NCBI GenBank assembly: GCA_023375785.1
Contig: SZWC01006740.1
Location: 25,887 to 89,886, forward strand
DNA: 64,000 nt
Source of the DNA: Penium margaritaceum
Lineage: Eukaryota; Streptophyta; Zygnematophyceae; Desmidiales; Peniaceae
Direction of reading: 5' to 3'
The translations under genes and the position numbers were made by a program. The first letter of the stretch is position 1. Each line of letters begins with the position of its first letter. Shown one piece after another: positions 1 to 12,700 of the stretch. The notes under the pieces are model-generated. The model was not told the DNA's origin. It made no database searches and worked only from the letters and a program-made list of their open reading frames with translations.

Positions 1-31
<31 letters not shown>
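1..31. repeat. C homopolymer, 31 bases
   Basis: The window opens with 31 consecutive C residues followed by CATGG. It could be the G-rich tail of the minus-strand SINE-like sequence that follows, a true homopolymer, or a contig-edge artefact. Nothing upstream is visible, so I cannot choose between these. Confidence 0.9.
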
Positions 32-178
32 ATGGCTTAGGCTCGAAGGTAGTGTGGGTATCACAACAACCCCCACCCCCAGGTCGCTAGCCTATTCTAC
101 ATTGCGCGTACGAGGATTCAAACCCAGGACCTACCGCTCCAGAATCTAACTCTATAAGCACTAAGCCAACTCACATGG
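32..178 (-). mobile_element. tRNA-derived SINE-like element (partial)
   Basis: On the minus strand there is an RNA polymerase III promoter pair. An A-box-like TGGCTTAGTGC lies at 158-168 and a B-box-like GGTTTGAATCC at 114-124. They are about 44 bases apart, as in tRNA genes and tRNA-headed SINEs. The flanking bases do not pair as an acceptor stem, so this is not an intact tRNA. Downstream on the minus strand is a roughly 80-base body with a G-rich stretch, ending at the G/C homopolymer. I infer a SINE or SINE fragment; the family is not identified, and I cannot see clear target-site duplications. Confidence 0.5.
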
Positions 179-359
179 TATTCATATGATGTCCAAATAA
201 CATTATAAGGGTTCCTATGGGTACAGGGCATAAAAGAAGGGGATGTAAGATTAGAGGGTAGTTTTCAAAAGTATAAATGATAACAAATCTAGTTTATTCA
301 TAAAAATTTGACGCAGACGGAATGTCAAAATTTGCAACTTCGAGCTTGAATAACCTCTC
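179..359. other. AT-rich sequence, no feature recognised
   Basis: This stretch lies between the SINE-like element and the first degenerate satellite copy. It is AT-rich with short A and T runs. I see no gene, repeat unit or regulatory signal that I can support. Confidence 0.6.
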
Positions 360-622
360 AACCATTGCTCTGATTGACCAGCCGTAAGAAGGAAAGTTTA
401 CTACACACAGTGAAACTCTTTTTATGATATTCAGTGACACAAGCATACTTTGGTTGGTCATTGTGCATGGTAGCCACACCGTGCCACCACTTATTGAAAG
501 TCTTTGTACCGAGTATTCCCAAACCATTATTTCTCCCTCTGCCCATTTTTTGACTCGTATTATGAGTTGTGAATGTTGAACACACACACTAAACTTGTTT
601 GGTCATGAGCAGTGATGGATGC
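360..622 (+). repeat. Degenerate ~190-bp satellite copies at the array edge
   Basis: The sequence aligns by eye to the satellite that follows: 'gtttactacacacagtgaaactc', then 'actttggttggtcattgtgc', then 'ttgactcgtattatgagttg'. It is more diverged than the interior monomers, as is common at array edges where unequal exchange is ineffective. It lies outside the edge monomer that is mirrored at the right end of the array. Confidence 0.7.
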
Positions 623-3600
623 CTACTTGGATAGGTCATTGTGCACGCTAGTCACACCGTGCCAATACATACAAAAAATCTTTGTACTTGCTAGAAGATA
701 CATAGTGTTTTGAAACCATGTTTTCCCCTCTGACCATTTGTGACTCATGTTATGGGTTGTGAACGTTAACCACCCATATTGAAATTATTTGGTCATGGTT
801 AGTGACATATGCCTAGTTTGGTTTGTCACTCTACATGGTTACCACGCCGTGTCACTATGTATAGAAGGTCTTTGTGCTTTCTACTTGATAGCTAGTGTTC
901 CCAAACCATTGTTACCCCCCTCTGACTATCAGTGACTCGTGTTGTGAGTTGTCAACGCTGACCACATGAAGTGAAATTCGTTGGTCATGGTCAGTGACAT
1001 ATGCATACTTTGGTTGGTCACTGTGCATGGTAGTCATGCCGTGCCACTATATATTGAAGGCATTTGTACTTGCTACTCGATGACTGGTATTCACAAACCA
1101 TTGTCTTCCACTCTGACCATTTGTGACTCGTGTTATGAGTTGACAAGGTTTACCACACTTAGTAACATTATTTGGTGATGGTCAGTGACATATGCCTACT
1201 TTGGTTGGTTATCGTGCATGGTATCCATGCTGTGCCACAACGTATTGAAGGTCCTTGTGCTTGCTACTTGACACCTGGTGTTCCCAAACCATTGTCTCCC
1301 CTTCTAACCATTTGTGATTCCTATTATGAGTTGTCAACGCTCAACACACACAACGGATTTCTTTGGTCAAAGGTAGTACATATGCCTACTTTGGTCGGTC
1401 ATTGTGCATGGTAGCCACACCGTGCTTATACTGATTGACGGTCGCTATACTTGCTAGTTGAGAACTGATATTCACAGACCATTGTTTCCCCGTCTGACTG
1501 TTTGTGACTCGTGTTATGGTTCGTGAATGTTGACCACTTATATTGAAATTCTTTCATCATCGTCAGTGACATATGCCTAGTTTGGTTGTTTGGTGTGCAT
1601 AGTAGACACACCATGCCACTACATATTGAAGTTATTTGTCCGTTCTAGTCGATACATAGGGTTCCCAACCCATTGTCTCTCCCTCTGATCATTCGTGACT
1701 CGTGTTATGAGTTGTCAATATTGACCATACATAGTGGAATTCTTCGGTCATAGTCGGTGACGTGTGCATCCTTTGGTTGGTCACTATGCATGCTAGCCAC
1801 ACCGTGCCACTTCTTGTTGAAAATCTTTCTACTTGCTTGTTGATGACTAGTGTTCCCAATCCATGGTTTTCCCCACTGACCATTTGTGACTCGTGTTATG
1901 ATTTTTCAACGTTGACCACACACTGTGAAATCTGTTTGGTCATGGTTTGTGACATATGTCTACTTTGGTTTGTCACTGTACATGGTTACCACGTTGTGTC
2001 GTTACGTGTCGAAGGTCTTTGTGCTTTCTTGTTGACAGCTAGTGTTCCCAAACCATTGTTAGCCCCCTCTGACTATGAGTGACTCTTGTTGTGAGTTGTA
2101 AATGTTGACCACATGAAGTGAAATTCTTTGTTCATGGTCAGTGACATATGCATACTTTGGTTGGTCACTGTGCATTGTAGCCACACTGTGTCGCTACATA
2201 TTGAAGGTATCTGTACTTGCTAGTTGATAACTAGTATTAACAAACTATTATCTTCCACCCTGACCATTTGTGACTCGTGTTATGAGGTGTCAAAGTTTAC
2301 CACACTTAGTGACATTATTTGGTCATGGTCAGTGACATATGCCTACATTGGTTGGTCATCGTGCATGGTATCCACACCATGCCATAGCGTATTGAAGCTC
2401 CTTGTGCTTGCTATTTGATACTTGGTGTTCCCAAACAATTGTTGCCCCCTCTGACTACTTGTGACTCGTATTATGAGTTGTCAACGTTGACCACACACGG
2501 CGGATTTCTTTGGTCAAAGGTAGTACATATGCCTACTTTGGTCGGTCATTGTGCATGGTAGCGACAACGTGCTACTACTGACTGAAGGTCGTTGTACTTG
2601 CTAGTTGAAAACTGATATTCCCATAGTATTGTTTCCTCCCCTGACCATTTGTGACTCGTGTTATGGTTGGTCAACGTTGACCACACATATTGAAATTCTC
2701 TGGTCATGGTCAGTGACATATGCCTAGTCGTGTTGTTTGATGTGCATACAAGCCACACCGCGCCACTACATACTGAAGTTCTTTGTCCATTCTAGTCAAT
2801 ACATAGGGTTCCCAAGCCATCATGTCTCCCTCTGACCATTTGTGACTCGTGTTATGAGTTGTCAATGTTGACCACACATAGTGGACTTCTTCGGTCATAG
2901 TCAGTGACATATGCATCCTTTGGTTGGTCACTGTGCACGCTAGCCACACCGTGCCACTACTTGTTGAAAATCTTTCTACTCGCTAGTTGATAACTAGTGT
3001 TCCCAACCCATTGTTTCCCCCACTGACCATTTGTGACTCGTGTTATGAGTTGTCAATGTTGACCACACATAGTGGACTTCTTCGGTCATAGTCAGTGACA
3101 TATGCATCCTTTGGTTGGTCACTGTGCACGCTAGCCACACCGTGCCACTACTTGTTGAAAATCTTTCTACTCGCTAGTTGATAACTAGTGTTCCCAACCC
3201 ATTGTTTCCCCCACTGACCATTTGTGACTCGTCTTCTGACTTTTCAACGTTGACCACACACTGTGAAATCCGTTTGGTCATGGTTAATGACATATGCATA
3301 CTTTGGTTTGTCCCTGTACATGGTTACGACGCGGTGTCACTACATATTGAAGGTATTTGTGCCTTCTAGTTAATAGCTAGTTTTCCAAAACCATTGTTAC
3401 CCCCCTTTGACTATCTGTGACTCGTGTTGTGATTTGTCAACGCTGACCACATGAAGTGAAATTTGTTGATCATGGTGAGTTATACATGCATACTTTGGTT
3501 GGTCAATATACATGGTAGCCACGCTGTGCCACTAAAGATTGAATGTATTTGTACTTGCTACTCGATAATAAGTATTCACAAGAAATTGTCTCCCACGCTG

Positions 3601-6600
3601 ACCATTTGTGACTCGTGTTATGAATCGTCAAAGTTTACCACACTTGGTGACATTATTTGGTCATGGTCTGTGACATATGCCTACTTTGGTTGGTCATCCT
3701 GCATGGTATCCACACTGTGCCAAAACGTATTGAAGCTCCTTGTGCTTGCTAGTTGATACTTGGTGTTCCCAAACCATTGTTTCCCCCCTCTGACCATATG
3801 TGACTTGTATTATGAGTCGTCAACGTTGACCACACACGGTGTATTTCTTTGGTCAAAGGCAGTACATATGCCTCCTTTGGTTGGTCATTGTTCATGGTAG
3901 CGACACCGTGCTACTACTGATTGAAGGTCCTTGTTCTTGCTAGTTGAGAACTGATATTCCCATAGCATTGTTTCCTCCCTTGACCGTTTGTGACTCGTGT
4001 TATGGTTGGTCAATGTTGACCACCCATATTGAAATTCTCTGGTCACGGTCAGTGACGTATGCCTAGTTTGGTTGTTTGGTGTGCATATTAGCCACACCGC
4101 GCCACTACGTATCGAAGTTCCTTGTCCTTTCTAGTCCATACATAGGGTTCCCAAACCATTGTCTCTCCCTTTGACCATTTGTGACTCGTGTTATGAGTTG
4201 TCAGTGTTGACCACACATAGTGGACTTCTTCGGTCATAGTCAGTGACATATGCATCCTTTGGTTGGTCACTGCGCACGATAGCCACACCGTGCCACTACT
4301 TGTTGAAAATATTTCTACCCGCTAGTTGATAACTAGTGTTCCCAACCGATGGTTTCCACCACTGACCATTTATGACTCGTGTTATGAGTTTTCAACGTTG
4401 ACCACACAGTGTGAAATCCGTTTGGTCGTGGTTAGTGACATATGCCTACTTTTGTTTGTCACTGTACATGGTTACCACACCATGTCACTACGTATAGAAG
4501 GTCTCTGTACTTTCTTATTGATAGCTAGTGTTCCCAAACCATTGTTACCCCCTCTGAATATTTGTGACTCGTGCTGTGAGTTGTCAATATTGACCACATG
4601 AAGTGAAATAATTTGTTCATGGTCAGTGACATATGCGTACTTTGGTTGGTCACTGTGCATTGTAGCCACACTGTGCCACTACATATTGAAGGTATTTGTA
4701 CTTGGTACTCGATAACTAGTATTCACAAACCATTATCTTCGACCCTGACCATTTGTCATTTGTGTTATGAGTTGTCAAAGTTTACCACACATGGTGACAT
4801 TCTTTGGTCATGGTCAGTGACATATGCATACCTTGGGTGGTCAACGTGCATGGTATCCACACCGTGCCACAACGTATTGTAGCTCCTTTTGCTTGTTATT
4901 TGATACTTGGTGTTCCCAAACTATTGTTTCCCCCTCTGACCATTTGTGACTCGTATTATAAGTTGTCGACGTTGACCAGACACAGTGGATTTCTTTCGTC
5001 AAAGGCACTACATATGCCTACTTTGGTCGGTCATTGTGCATAGTAGCCACACCGTGCTACTACTGACTGAAGGTCGTTGTAGTTGCTAGTTGAGAACTGA
5101 TATTCCCAAACCATTGTTTCCTCCCTTGACCGTTTGTGACTCGTATTATGGTTGGTCAACGTTGACCACCCATATTGAAATTCTCTGGTCATGGTCAGTG
5201 ACATATGCCTAGTTTGGATGTTTGGTGTGCATATTAGCCACACCGTGCCACTATGTATTGAAGTTATTTGTCCTTTCTAGTCCATGCATAGGGTTCCCAA
5301 ACCATTGTGTCTCCCTCTGACCATTCGTGACTCGTGTTATGATTTGTCAATGTTGACCACACACAGTGGACTTCTTCGGTCATAGTCATTGAAGAATTCA
5401 TCCTTTGGTTGGTCGCTGTGCATGCTAGCCACACTGTGCCACTACTTGTTGAAGTTCTTTGTACTTGCTAGTTGATAACTAGTATTCCTACCCCATTGTT
5501 TTCCCCTCTAACCATTTTTGACTCGTGTGATGAGTTTTCAATGTTGACCACACACTCTGAAATTCGTTTGGTCATGATAAGTGACATATGCCTTATTTGG
5601 TTTGTCACTGTACATGGTTACCACGCCGTGTCACTACGTATTAAAGGTATTTGTGCTTTCTAGTCAATAGCTAGTGTTCCAAAACCAATGTTACCCCCCT
5701 TTGACTATCTGTGACTCGTGTTGTGAGTTTTCAACGCTGACCACATGAAGTGAAATTTGTTGGTCATTGTCAGTGACATATGCATACTTTGGTTGGTCAC
5801 TGTGCATGGTAGCCACGCTGTGCCACTACATATTGAAGGTGTTTGTACTTGCTATTCGATAACTAGTATTCACAAACCATTATCTTCCACCCTGACCATT
5901 CGCGACTCGTGTTATGAGTTGTCAAAGTTTACCACACTTAGTGACAGTATTTGGTCATGGTCAGTGACATATGCCTAGTTTGGTTGGTCATCGTTCATGG
6001 TATCCGCACCGTGCCACAATTTATTGAAGGTCCTTGTGCTTGCTAGATGATACGTGGTGTTCCCAAATAATTGTCTCCCCCTTTGACCATTGTGACTCCT
6101 ATTATGAGTTGTCAACGGTGACCACACACAGCGGATTTCTTTGGTCAAAGGTAGTACATATGCCTACTTTGGTCGGTCATTGTGCATGGTAGCCAGAACT
6201 GCTTATACTGATTGTAGGTCGCTGAACTTGCTAGTTGAGAACTGATATTCACAGACCATTGTTTCCCCCTATGACCGTTTGTGACTCGTGTTATGGTTGG
6301 TGAATGTTGACCACCCATATTAAAATTCTTTCACCATGGTCGGTGACATATGCCTAGTTTGGTTGTTTGGTATGCATAGTTGTCACACCGTGCCACTACG
6401 TATTGGAGTTCTTTGTCCTTTCTAGTTGAAACATATGGTTCTCAAACCATTCTCTCTCCATCTGACCATTTATGACTCGTGTTATGAGTTGTCAATGTTG
6501 ACCATACATAGTGGACTTCTTCGCTCATAGTCAGCAACGTGTGCATCCTTTGGTTGGTCACTGTGCACGCTAGGTACACTGTGCCACTACTTGTTGAAAA

Positions 6601-7552
6601 TCTTTGTACTTGCTAGTTGATAACTAGTGTTCCCAACCCATGGTTTCCCCCAATGACCATTTGTGACTCGTGTTATGAGTTTTCAACGTTGACCACACAC
6701 CGTGAAATCCGTTTGGTCATGGTTTATGACATATGCCTACTTTGGTTTGTCCCTGTACATGGTTACCACGCTGTGTCATTACGTATCGAAGGTCTTTGTG
6801 CTTTCTTGTTGACAGCTAGTGTTCCCAAACCATTGTTAGCCTCCTCTCACTATCTGTGACTCGTGTTGTGAGTCGTAAATGTTGACCACATGAAGTGAAA
6901 TTCTTTGTTCATTGTCAGTGACATATGCATACTTTTGTTGGTCATTGTGCATTGTAGCCACACTGTGCCACTACATATTGAAGGTATTTGTACTTGCTTG
7001 TCCAAAAATAGTATTCACAAACCATTATCTTCCACCCTGACCATTTGTGACTCATGTTATGAGTTGCCAGAGTCTACCACACTTAGTGACATTATTTGGT
7101 CATTGTCAGTACATATGCCTACTTTGGTTGGTCATCGTGCATGGTATCCACACCGCGCCACGACGTATTGAAGCTCCTTGTGCTTGCTATTTGATACTTG
7201 GTGTTCCCAAACCATTATTTCCCCCTTTGACCATTTGTGACTCGTATTATGTGTTGTCAATGTTGACCACACACAGCGGATTTCTTCGGTCAACGGGAGT
7301 ACATATGCCTACTTTGGTCAGTCATTGTACATGGTAGCCACACCATGCTACTACCGACTGAACGTCGTTGTACTTGCTAGTTGATAACTGCTATTCCCAT
7401 GGCATTGTTTCCTCCCCTGACCGTTTGTGACTCGTGTTATGGTTGGTCAACGTTGACCACCTGTATTGAAATTCTCTGGTCATAGTCAGTGACATTTGCC
7501 TAGTTTGGTTGTTTGGTGTGCATATTGGCCACACCGTGCCACTACGTATTGC
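623..7552 (+). repeat. ~190-bp satellite array, left arm, six-monomer higher-order repeat
   Basis: Tandem monomers of 189-194 bp share landmarks such as GTCAGTGACATATGC, the stretch around GTGACTCGTGTTATGAG and the 12-bp palindrome GTCAACGTTGAC. Six monomer types alternate. One type carries CATGAAGTGAAATT, seen at 964, 2,112, 3,450, 4,597, 5,744 and 6,889. The spacings are 1,148, 1,338, 1,147, 1,147 and 1,145 bp. The regular value defines a higher-order repeat of about 1,146 bp (six monomers); the long interval holds one extra monomer. The monomer length is near a nucleosome repeat, typical of plant centromeric and subtelomeric satellites. The short open frames here (60-106 codons) recur in parallel from monomer to monomer and are not genes. 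Confidence 0.95.
2834..3215 (+). repeat. Exact tandem duplication of one 191-bp satellite monomer
   Basis: Two adjacent copies of the same monomer type (marker TAGTGGACTTCTTCGG) are essentially identical over 191 bp, whereas the same type in neighbouring higher-order repeats shows scattered differences. This accounts for the one over-long interval in the left arm and points to a recent unequal exchange within the monomer. Confidence 0.85.
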
Positions 7553-7740
7553 AGGACGCAGTGGACGTTGTGGACGTAGTGGACGTAGTGGAAGTTTTGT
7601 GCCCATTTCTCTGACACAAATCTGTCCTCCAGGTCGTCCACGGAACATCCCTCTAGGGGGGCGGGAGGGAGTATTCCAGTAAAGGCATCTACGCGTAACA
7701 AATCAAAAGAAACCGACCTGGTGTCAAAGGGAGAAACCTT
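7553..7740. other. Non-satellite spacer at the inversion point of the satellite
   Basis: About 188 bp with no similarity to the satellite separates the plus-oriented left arm from the minus-oriented right arm. Its first part holds a 9-bp tandem repeat (GTGGACGTA, about 3.5 copies, 7,561-7,594). The remainder is GC-richer. On the minus strand the spacer is open in one frame for about 60 codons with protein-like composition, including FTGILPPAPLEG and VDDLEDRFVSEKWAQ. I do not recognise a family. It may be a captured fragment of a coding sequence or mobile element, or the original centre of the inverted duplication. Confidence 0.7.
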
Positions 7741-9744
7741 TTGCTATTTATTGACTAGCAAGTACAAAGACTTTCAACAAGTAGTGGATCGGTCTGGCTA
7801 CCATGCACAATGACCAACCAGATTAGGCATGTGCCACCTACCATGACCAAACAATTTTACTATGTGTGGTCAACTTTGACAACCCATGATATGGGTCACG
7901 AATTGTCAGAGGGGGGAACAATGGGTTGGGAATACTAGATACCAAGTAGCAAGTATAATGACATTCAGTCAGTAGTAGCACGGTGAGGCTACCATGCACA
8001 ATGACCGACCAAAGTAGGCATATAGACTGCCTTTGACCAAAGAAATCCGCTGTGTGTGGTCAACGTTGACAACTCATGATACGAGTCACAAATGGTCAGA
8101 GGGGGAAACAATGGTTTAGGAACACCAAGTATCAAATAGCAAGCACAAGGACCTTCAATACGTTGTGGCACGGTGTGGATACCATGTACGATGACCAACC
8201 AAATGAGGCATATGTCACTGACCATGACCAAATAATGTTACTAAGTGTGGTAAACTTTGACAACTCATAACACAAGTCACAAATGGTCGGGGAGGAAGAT
8301 AATGGTTTGTGAATACTAGTTATCAACTAGCAAGTACAAATACCTTCAATATGCAGTGGCACAGTGTGGCTACAATGCACAGTGACCAACCAAAGTATGC
8401 ATATGTCACTGACCATGAACAAAGAATTTAACTTCATGTGGTCAACATTTACAACTCACAACACGAGTCACAGATAATCAAAGGGGGCTAACAATGGTTT
8501 GGGAACACTAGCTATCATCAAGAAAGCACAAAGACCTTCAATACGCAATGACACGGCATGGTAAGCATGTAGAGTGACAAACCAAAGTAGGCATATGTCA
8601 CAACCCATGACCAAACGGATTGCACAGTGTGTGGTCAACGTTGAAAACTCATAACACGAGTCACAAATGGTCAGTGGGGAAAACCATGGGTTGGGAACAC
8701 TAGTTATCAACTAGCAAGTAGAAAGAATTTCAAGAAGTAGTAGCACGGTGTAGCTAGCGTGCACAGTGACCAACCAAAGGATGCACACGTCACTGACTAT
8801 GACCGGAGAAGTCCACTATGTATGGTCAACATTGACAACCCATAACATGAGTCACAAATGGTCAGAGAGAGAGACAATGGTTTGGGAACCCTTTGTATTG
8901 ACTAGAAAGGACAAAGAACCTCAATACATAGAGGCACGGTGTGGCTACTATGCACACCAAACAACAAAACAAGGCATATGTCACTGAAAGAATTTCAATG
9001 CGCGTGGTCAACATTCACCAATCATAATACATTCACAAACGGTCAGAGGGGGAAACAATGGTATGTGAATACCAGTTCTCAACTAGTAAGTAGAGCGACC
9101 TTCAATCAGTATAAGCACGGTATGGCTACCATGCACAATGACCGACCAAAATAGGCATGTTTACTACCTTTGACCGAAGAAATCCGCGGTGTGTGGTCAG
9201 CGTTGACAACTCATAATAGGAGTCACAAATGGTCAGAGGGGGAGACAATGGTTTGGGAATACCAGGTATCAACTAGCAAGCACAAGGACCTTCAATAAGT
9301 TGTGGCACGGTGTGGATACCATGCACGATGACCAACAAAAGTAGGCATATGTCACTGACCATGACCAAATAATGTCACTAAGTGTGGTCAACTTTGAGAG
9401 CTCAAAACACGAGTCACAAATGGTCAGGGTGGAAGATAATGGTTTGTGAATACTAGTTATCGACTAGCAAGTACAAATACCTTCAATATGTAGCGGCACA
9501 CCGTGGCTACCATGCACAGTGAGCAACCAAAGTATGCATATGTCACTGACCATGACCAACGAATTTCACTTCATGTGGTCAACGTTGACAACTCGCAACA
9601 CCAGTCCCTGATAGTCAGAGGGGGGTAACAATGGTTTGGGTACACTAGCAATTAACTAGAAAGCACAAAGACATTCAATGCGTAGTGACACGGCGTGGTA
9701 ACCTTGTACAGTGACAAACCAAACTAGGCATATGTCACTAACCA

Positions 9745-9775
9745 TGACCAAAGAATTTGAATATGAGGCATAATA
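9745..9775 (-). repeat. Junction of a half-HOR deletion in the satellite
   Basis: Here one monomer type jumps directly to another out of the usual order, and the monomer around the junction is shortened. The distance between successive equivalent monomers across this point is 557 bp instead of about 1,146 bp, i.e. about three monomers are missing. The exact breakpoint is estimated by eye. Confidence 0.65.
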
Positions 9776-12700
9776 CGAGTCACAAATAGTCAGAGGGGGA
9801 AACAATTGTTTGGGAACACCAGGTATAAACTAGCAAGCACAATGACATTCAATGCGTTGTGGCACGGTGTGGATACCATGCACGATGACCAACCATGGTA
9901 TGCGTATGTCACTAACCATGATGAAAGAATGTCACCATGTGTGGTAAACTTTGACAGCTCATAACACGAGTCACAAATGGTCATAGTGGAAGATAATGGT
10001 TTCTAAATACTAGTTATCGACTAGCAAGTACAAATACCTTCAATAAGTAGTGGCACAGTGTGGCTACAATGCATTGTGACCAACCAAAGTATGCATATGT
10101 CACTGACCATGACCAAAGAATTCCACTTCATGTGGTCAATGTTGACAACTCACAACACGAGTCACAGATATTTAGAGGGGGTAACAATGGTTTGAAAACA
10201 CTAGCTATCAACTAGAAAGCACAAAGACCTTTGATACGTAGTGACACGGCGTGGTAACCATGTACACGGACAAACCAAAGTAGGCATATGTTACTAACCA
10301 TGACCAAACGGATTTCACACTGTGTGGTTAACGTTGAAAACTCATAACATGAGTCACAAATGGTCAGTGGGGGAAACCATGGGTTGGGAACAATAGTTAT
10401 CAACTAGCAAGTAGAAAGATCTTAAACAAGTAGTGGCACGGTGTGGCTAGCGTGCACAGTGACCAACCAAAGGATGCATATGTCACTGGCTATGACCGAA
10501 GAAGTCCACTTTGTGTGGTCAACATTAACAATTCATAACACGAGTGACAAATGGTCAGAGGGAGAGACAATGGTTTAGGAACCCTATGTATTGACTAGAG
10601 AGGACAAAGAACTTCGATACGTAGTGGCACGGTGTGGCTAATATGCACACCAAATAACCAAACTAGGCATATGTCAATGACCATGACCAGAGAATTTCAA
10701 TATGGCTGGTCAACTTTGACCAACCATAACACGAGTCACAAACGGTCAGGGGAGGAAACAATGCTATGGGAATATCAGTTCTCAACTACCAAGTACAGCG
10801 ACCTTCAGTCAGTAGTAGCACGGTGTGGCTACCATGCACAATGACCGACCAAAGTAGGCATGTGTACTGGCTTTGACCAAAGAAATCCGCTATGTGTGGT
10901 CAACGTTGACAACTCATGATAGGAGTCACAAATGGTCAGAGGGGGACTAATGGTTTTCGAACACAAGTTATCAAATAGCAAGCACAATGACCTTCTATAA
11001 GTTGTGGCTTAGTGTGGATACCATGCACGATGACCAACAAACGTACGCACATGTCACTGACCACGAATAAATAATGCAACTAAGTGTGGTAAACCTTGAC
11101 AACTCATAACACGAGTCAAAAATGGTCAGGGTGGGTGATAATGGTTTGTGAATACTAGTTATCAACTAGCAAGTACAAATACCTTCAAAATGTAGTGGCA
11201 CAGTGTGGTTACAATGCACAGTGACCAACCAAAGTATGCATATGTCACTGACCATGAACAAAGAATTTCACTTAATGTGGTCGACAATTACAACTCACAA
11301 CACAAGTCATAGATAGTCAGAGGGGGCTAACAATGGTTTGGGAACACTAGCTGTCAACAAGAAAGCACAAAGACCTTCGATACGTAATGACACGGCGTGG
11401 TAACCATGTACAGTGACAAACCAAAGTAGGCATATGTCACAAACCATGACCAAACAGATTTCACAGTGTATGGTCAACATTGAAAACTCATAACACGAGT
11501 CACAAATGGTTAGTGGGGGAAACCATGGGTTGGGAACACTAGTTATCAACTAGCAAGTAGAACAATTTTCAACAAGTAGTGGCACGGTGTGGCTAGTGTG
11601 CACAGAGACCAACCAAAGGATGCACACGTTACTGACTATGACCGGAGAAGTCCACTATGTATGGTCAACATTGACAACCCATAACACGAGTCACAATTGG
11701 TCAGAGGGAGAGACAATGGTTTGGGAACCCTAAGTATCAACTTGAAAGATCAAAGAACTTCAATACGTAGTGGCGCGGTGTGGCTACTATGCACACCAAA
11801 CAACCAAACAAGGCATATGTCACTGACTATGATGAAAGAATTTCAATATGGGTGGTAAACATTTACCAATCATAACACGAGTCACAAACAGTCACAGGGG
11901 GGAAACAATGGTCTGTGAATATCAGTTCTCAAGTGGCAAGTACTGCAGCCTTCAATCAGTATAAGCACGGTGTGGCTACCATGCACAATGACCGACCAAA
12001 GTACGCATATGTACTACCTTTGACCAAAGAAATCCGCTGTGTGTGGTCAGCGTTGACAACTCATAATAGGAGTCACAAATGGTCAGAGGGGGAGACAATG
12101 GTTTGGGAACACCACGTATCAACTAGCAAGTACAAGGACATTCAATAAGTTGTGGTACGGTGTGGATACCATGCACGATGACCAACCAAAGTACGCATAT
12201 GTCAGTGATCATGACCAAATAATGTCACTACGTGTGGTAAACTTTGACAACTCATAACACGAGTCACAAATGGTCAGAGTGGAAGACAATGGTTTGTGAA
12301 TGCTATTCATTGAGTAGCAAGTACAAATACCTTGAATATGTAATGGCACAGCGTGGCTACCATGCACAGTGACCAACCAAAGTATGCATATGTCACTGAC
12401 CATGACCAACAAATTTCACTTCAGTTGGTCAGCGTTGAAAAATCACAACACGAGTCACATATAGTCAAAGGGGGGTAACATTGGTTTGGGAACACTAGCT
12501 ATTGACCAGAAAGCACAAAAACCTTCAATACGTAGTAACACGGCATGGTAACCATGTACAATGACAAACCAACGTAGGCATATATCACTAACCATTACCA
12601 AACAAATTTCACAGTGTGTGGTCAACGTTGAAAACTTATCACACGAGTCACAAATAGTCAGAGGGGGAAACAATGGGTTAGGAACACTAGTTATCAGCTA

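Noticed and set aside
100-176. Functional tRNA gene on the minus strand
   Set aside because: A and B boxes are present but the ends do not form an acceptor stem and the T arm is imperfect; a SINE head fits better.
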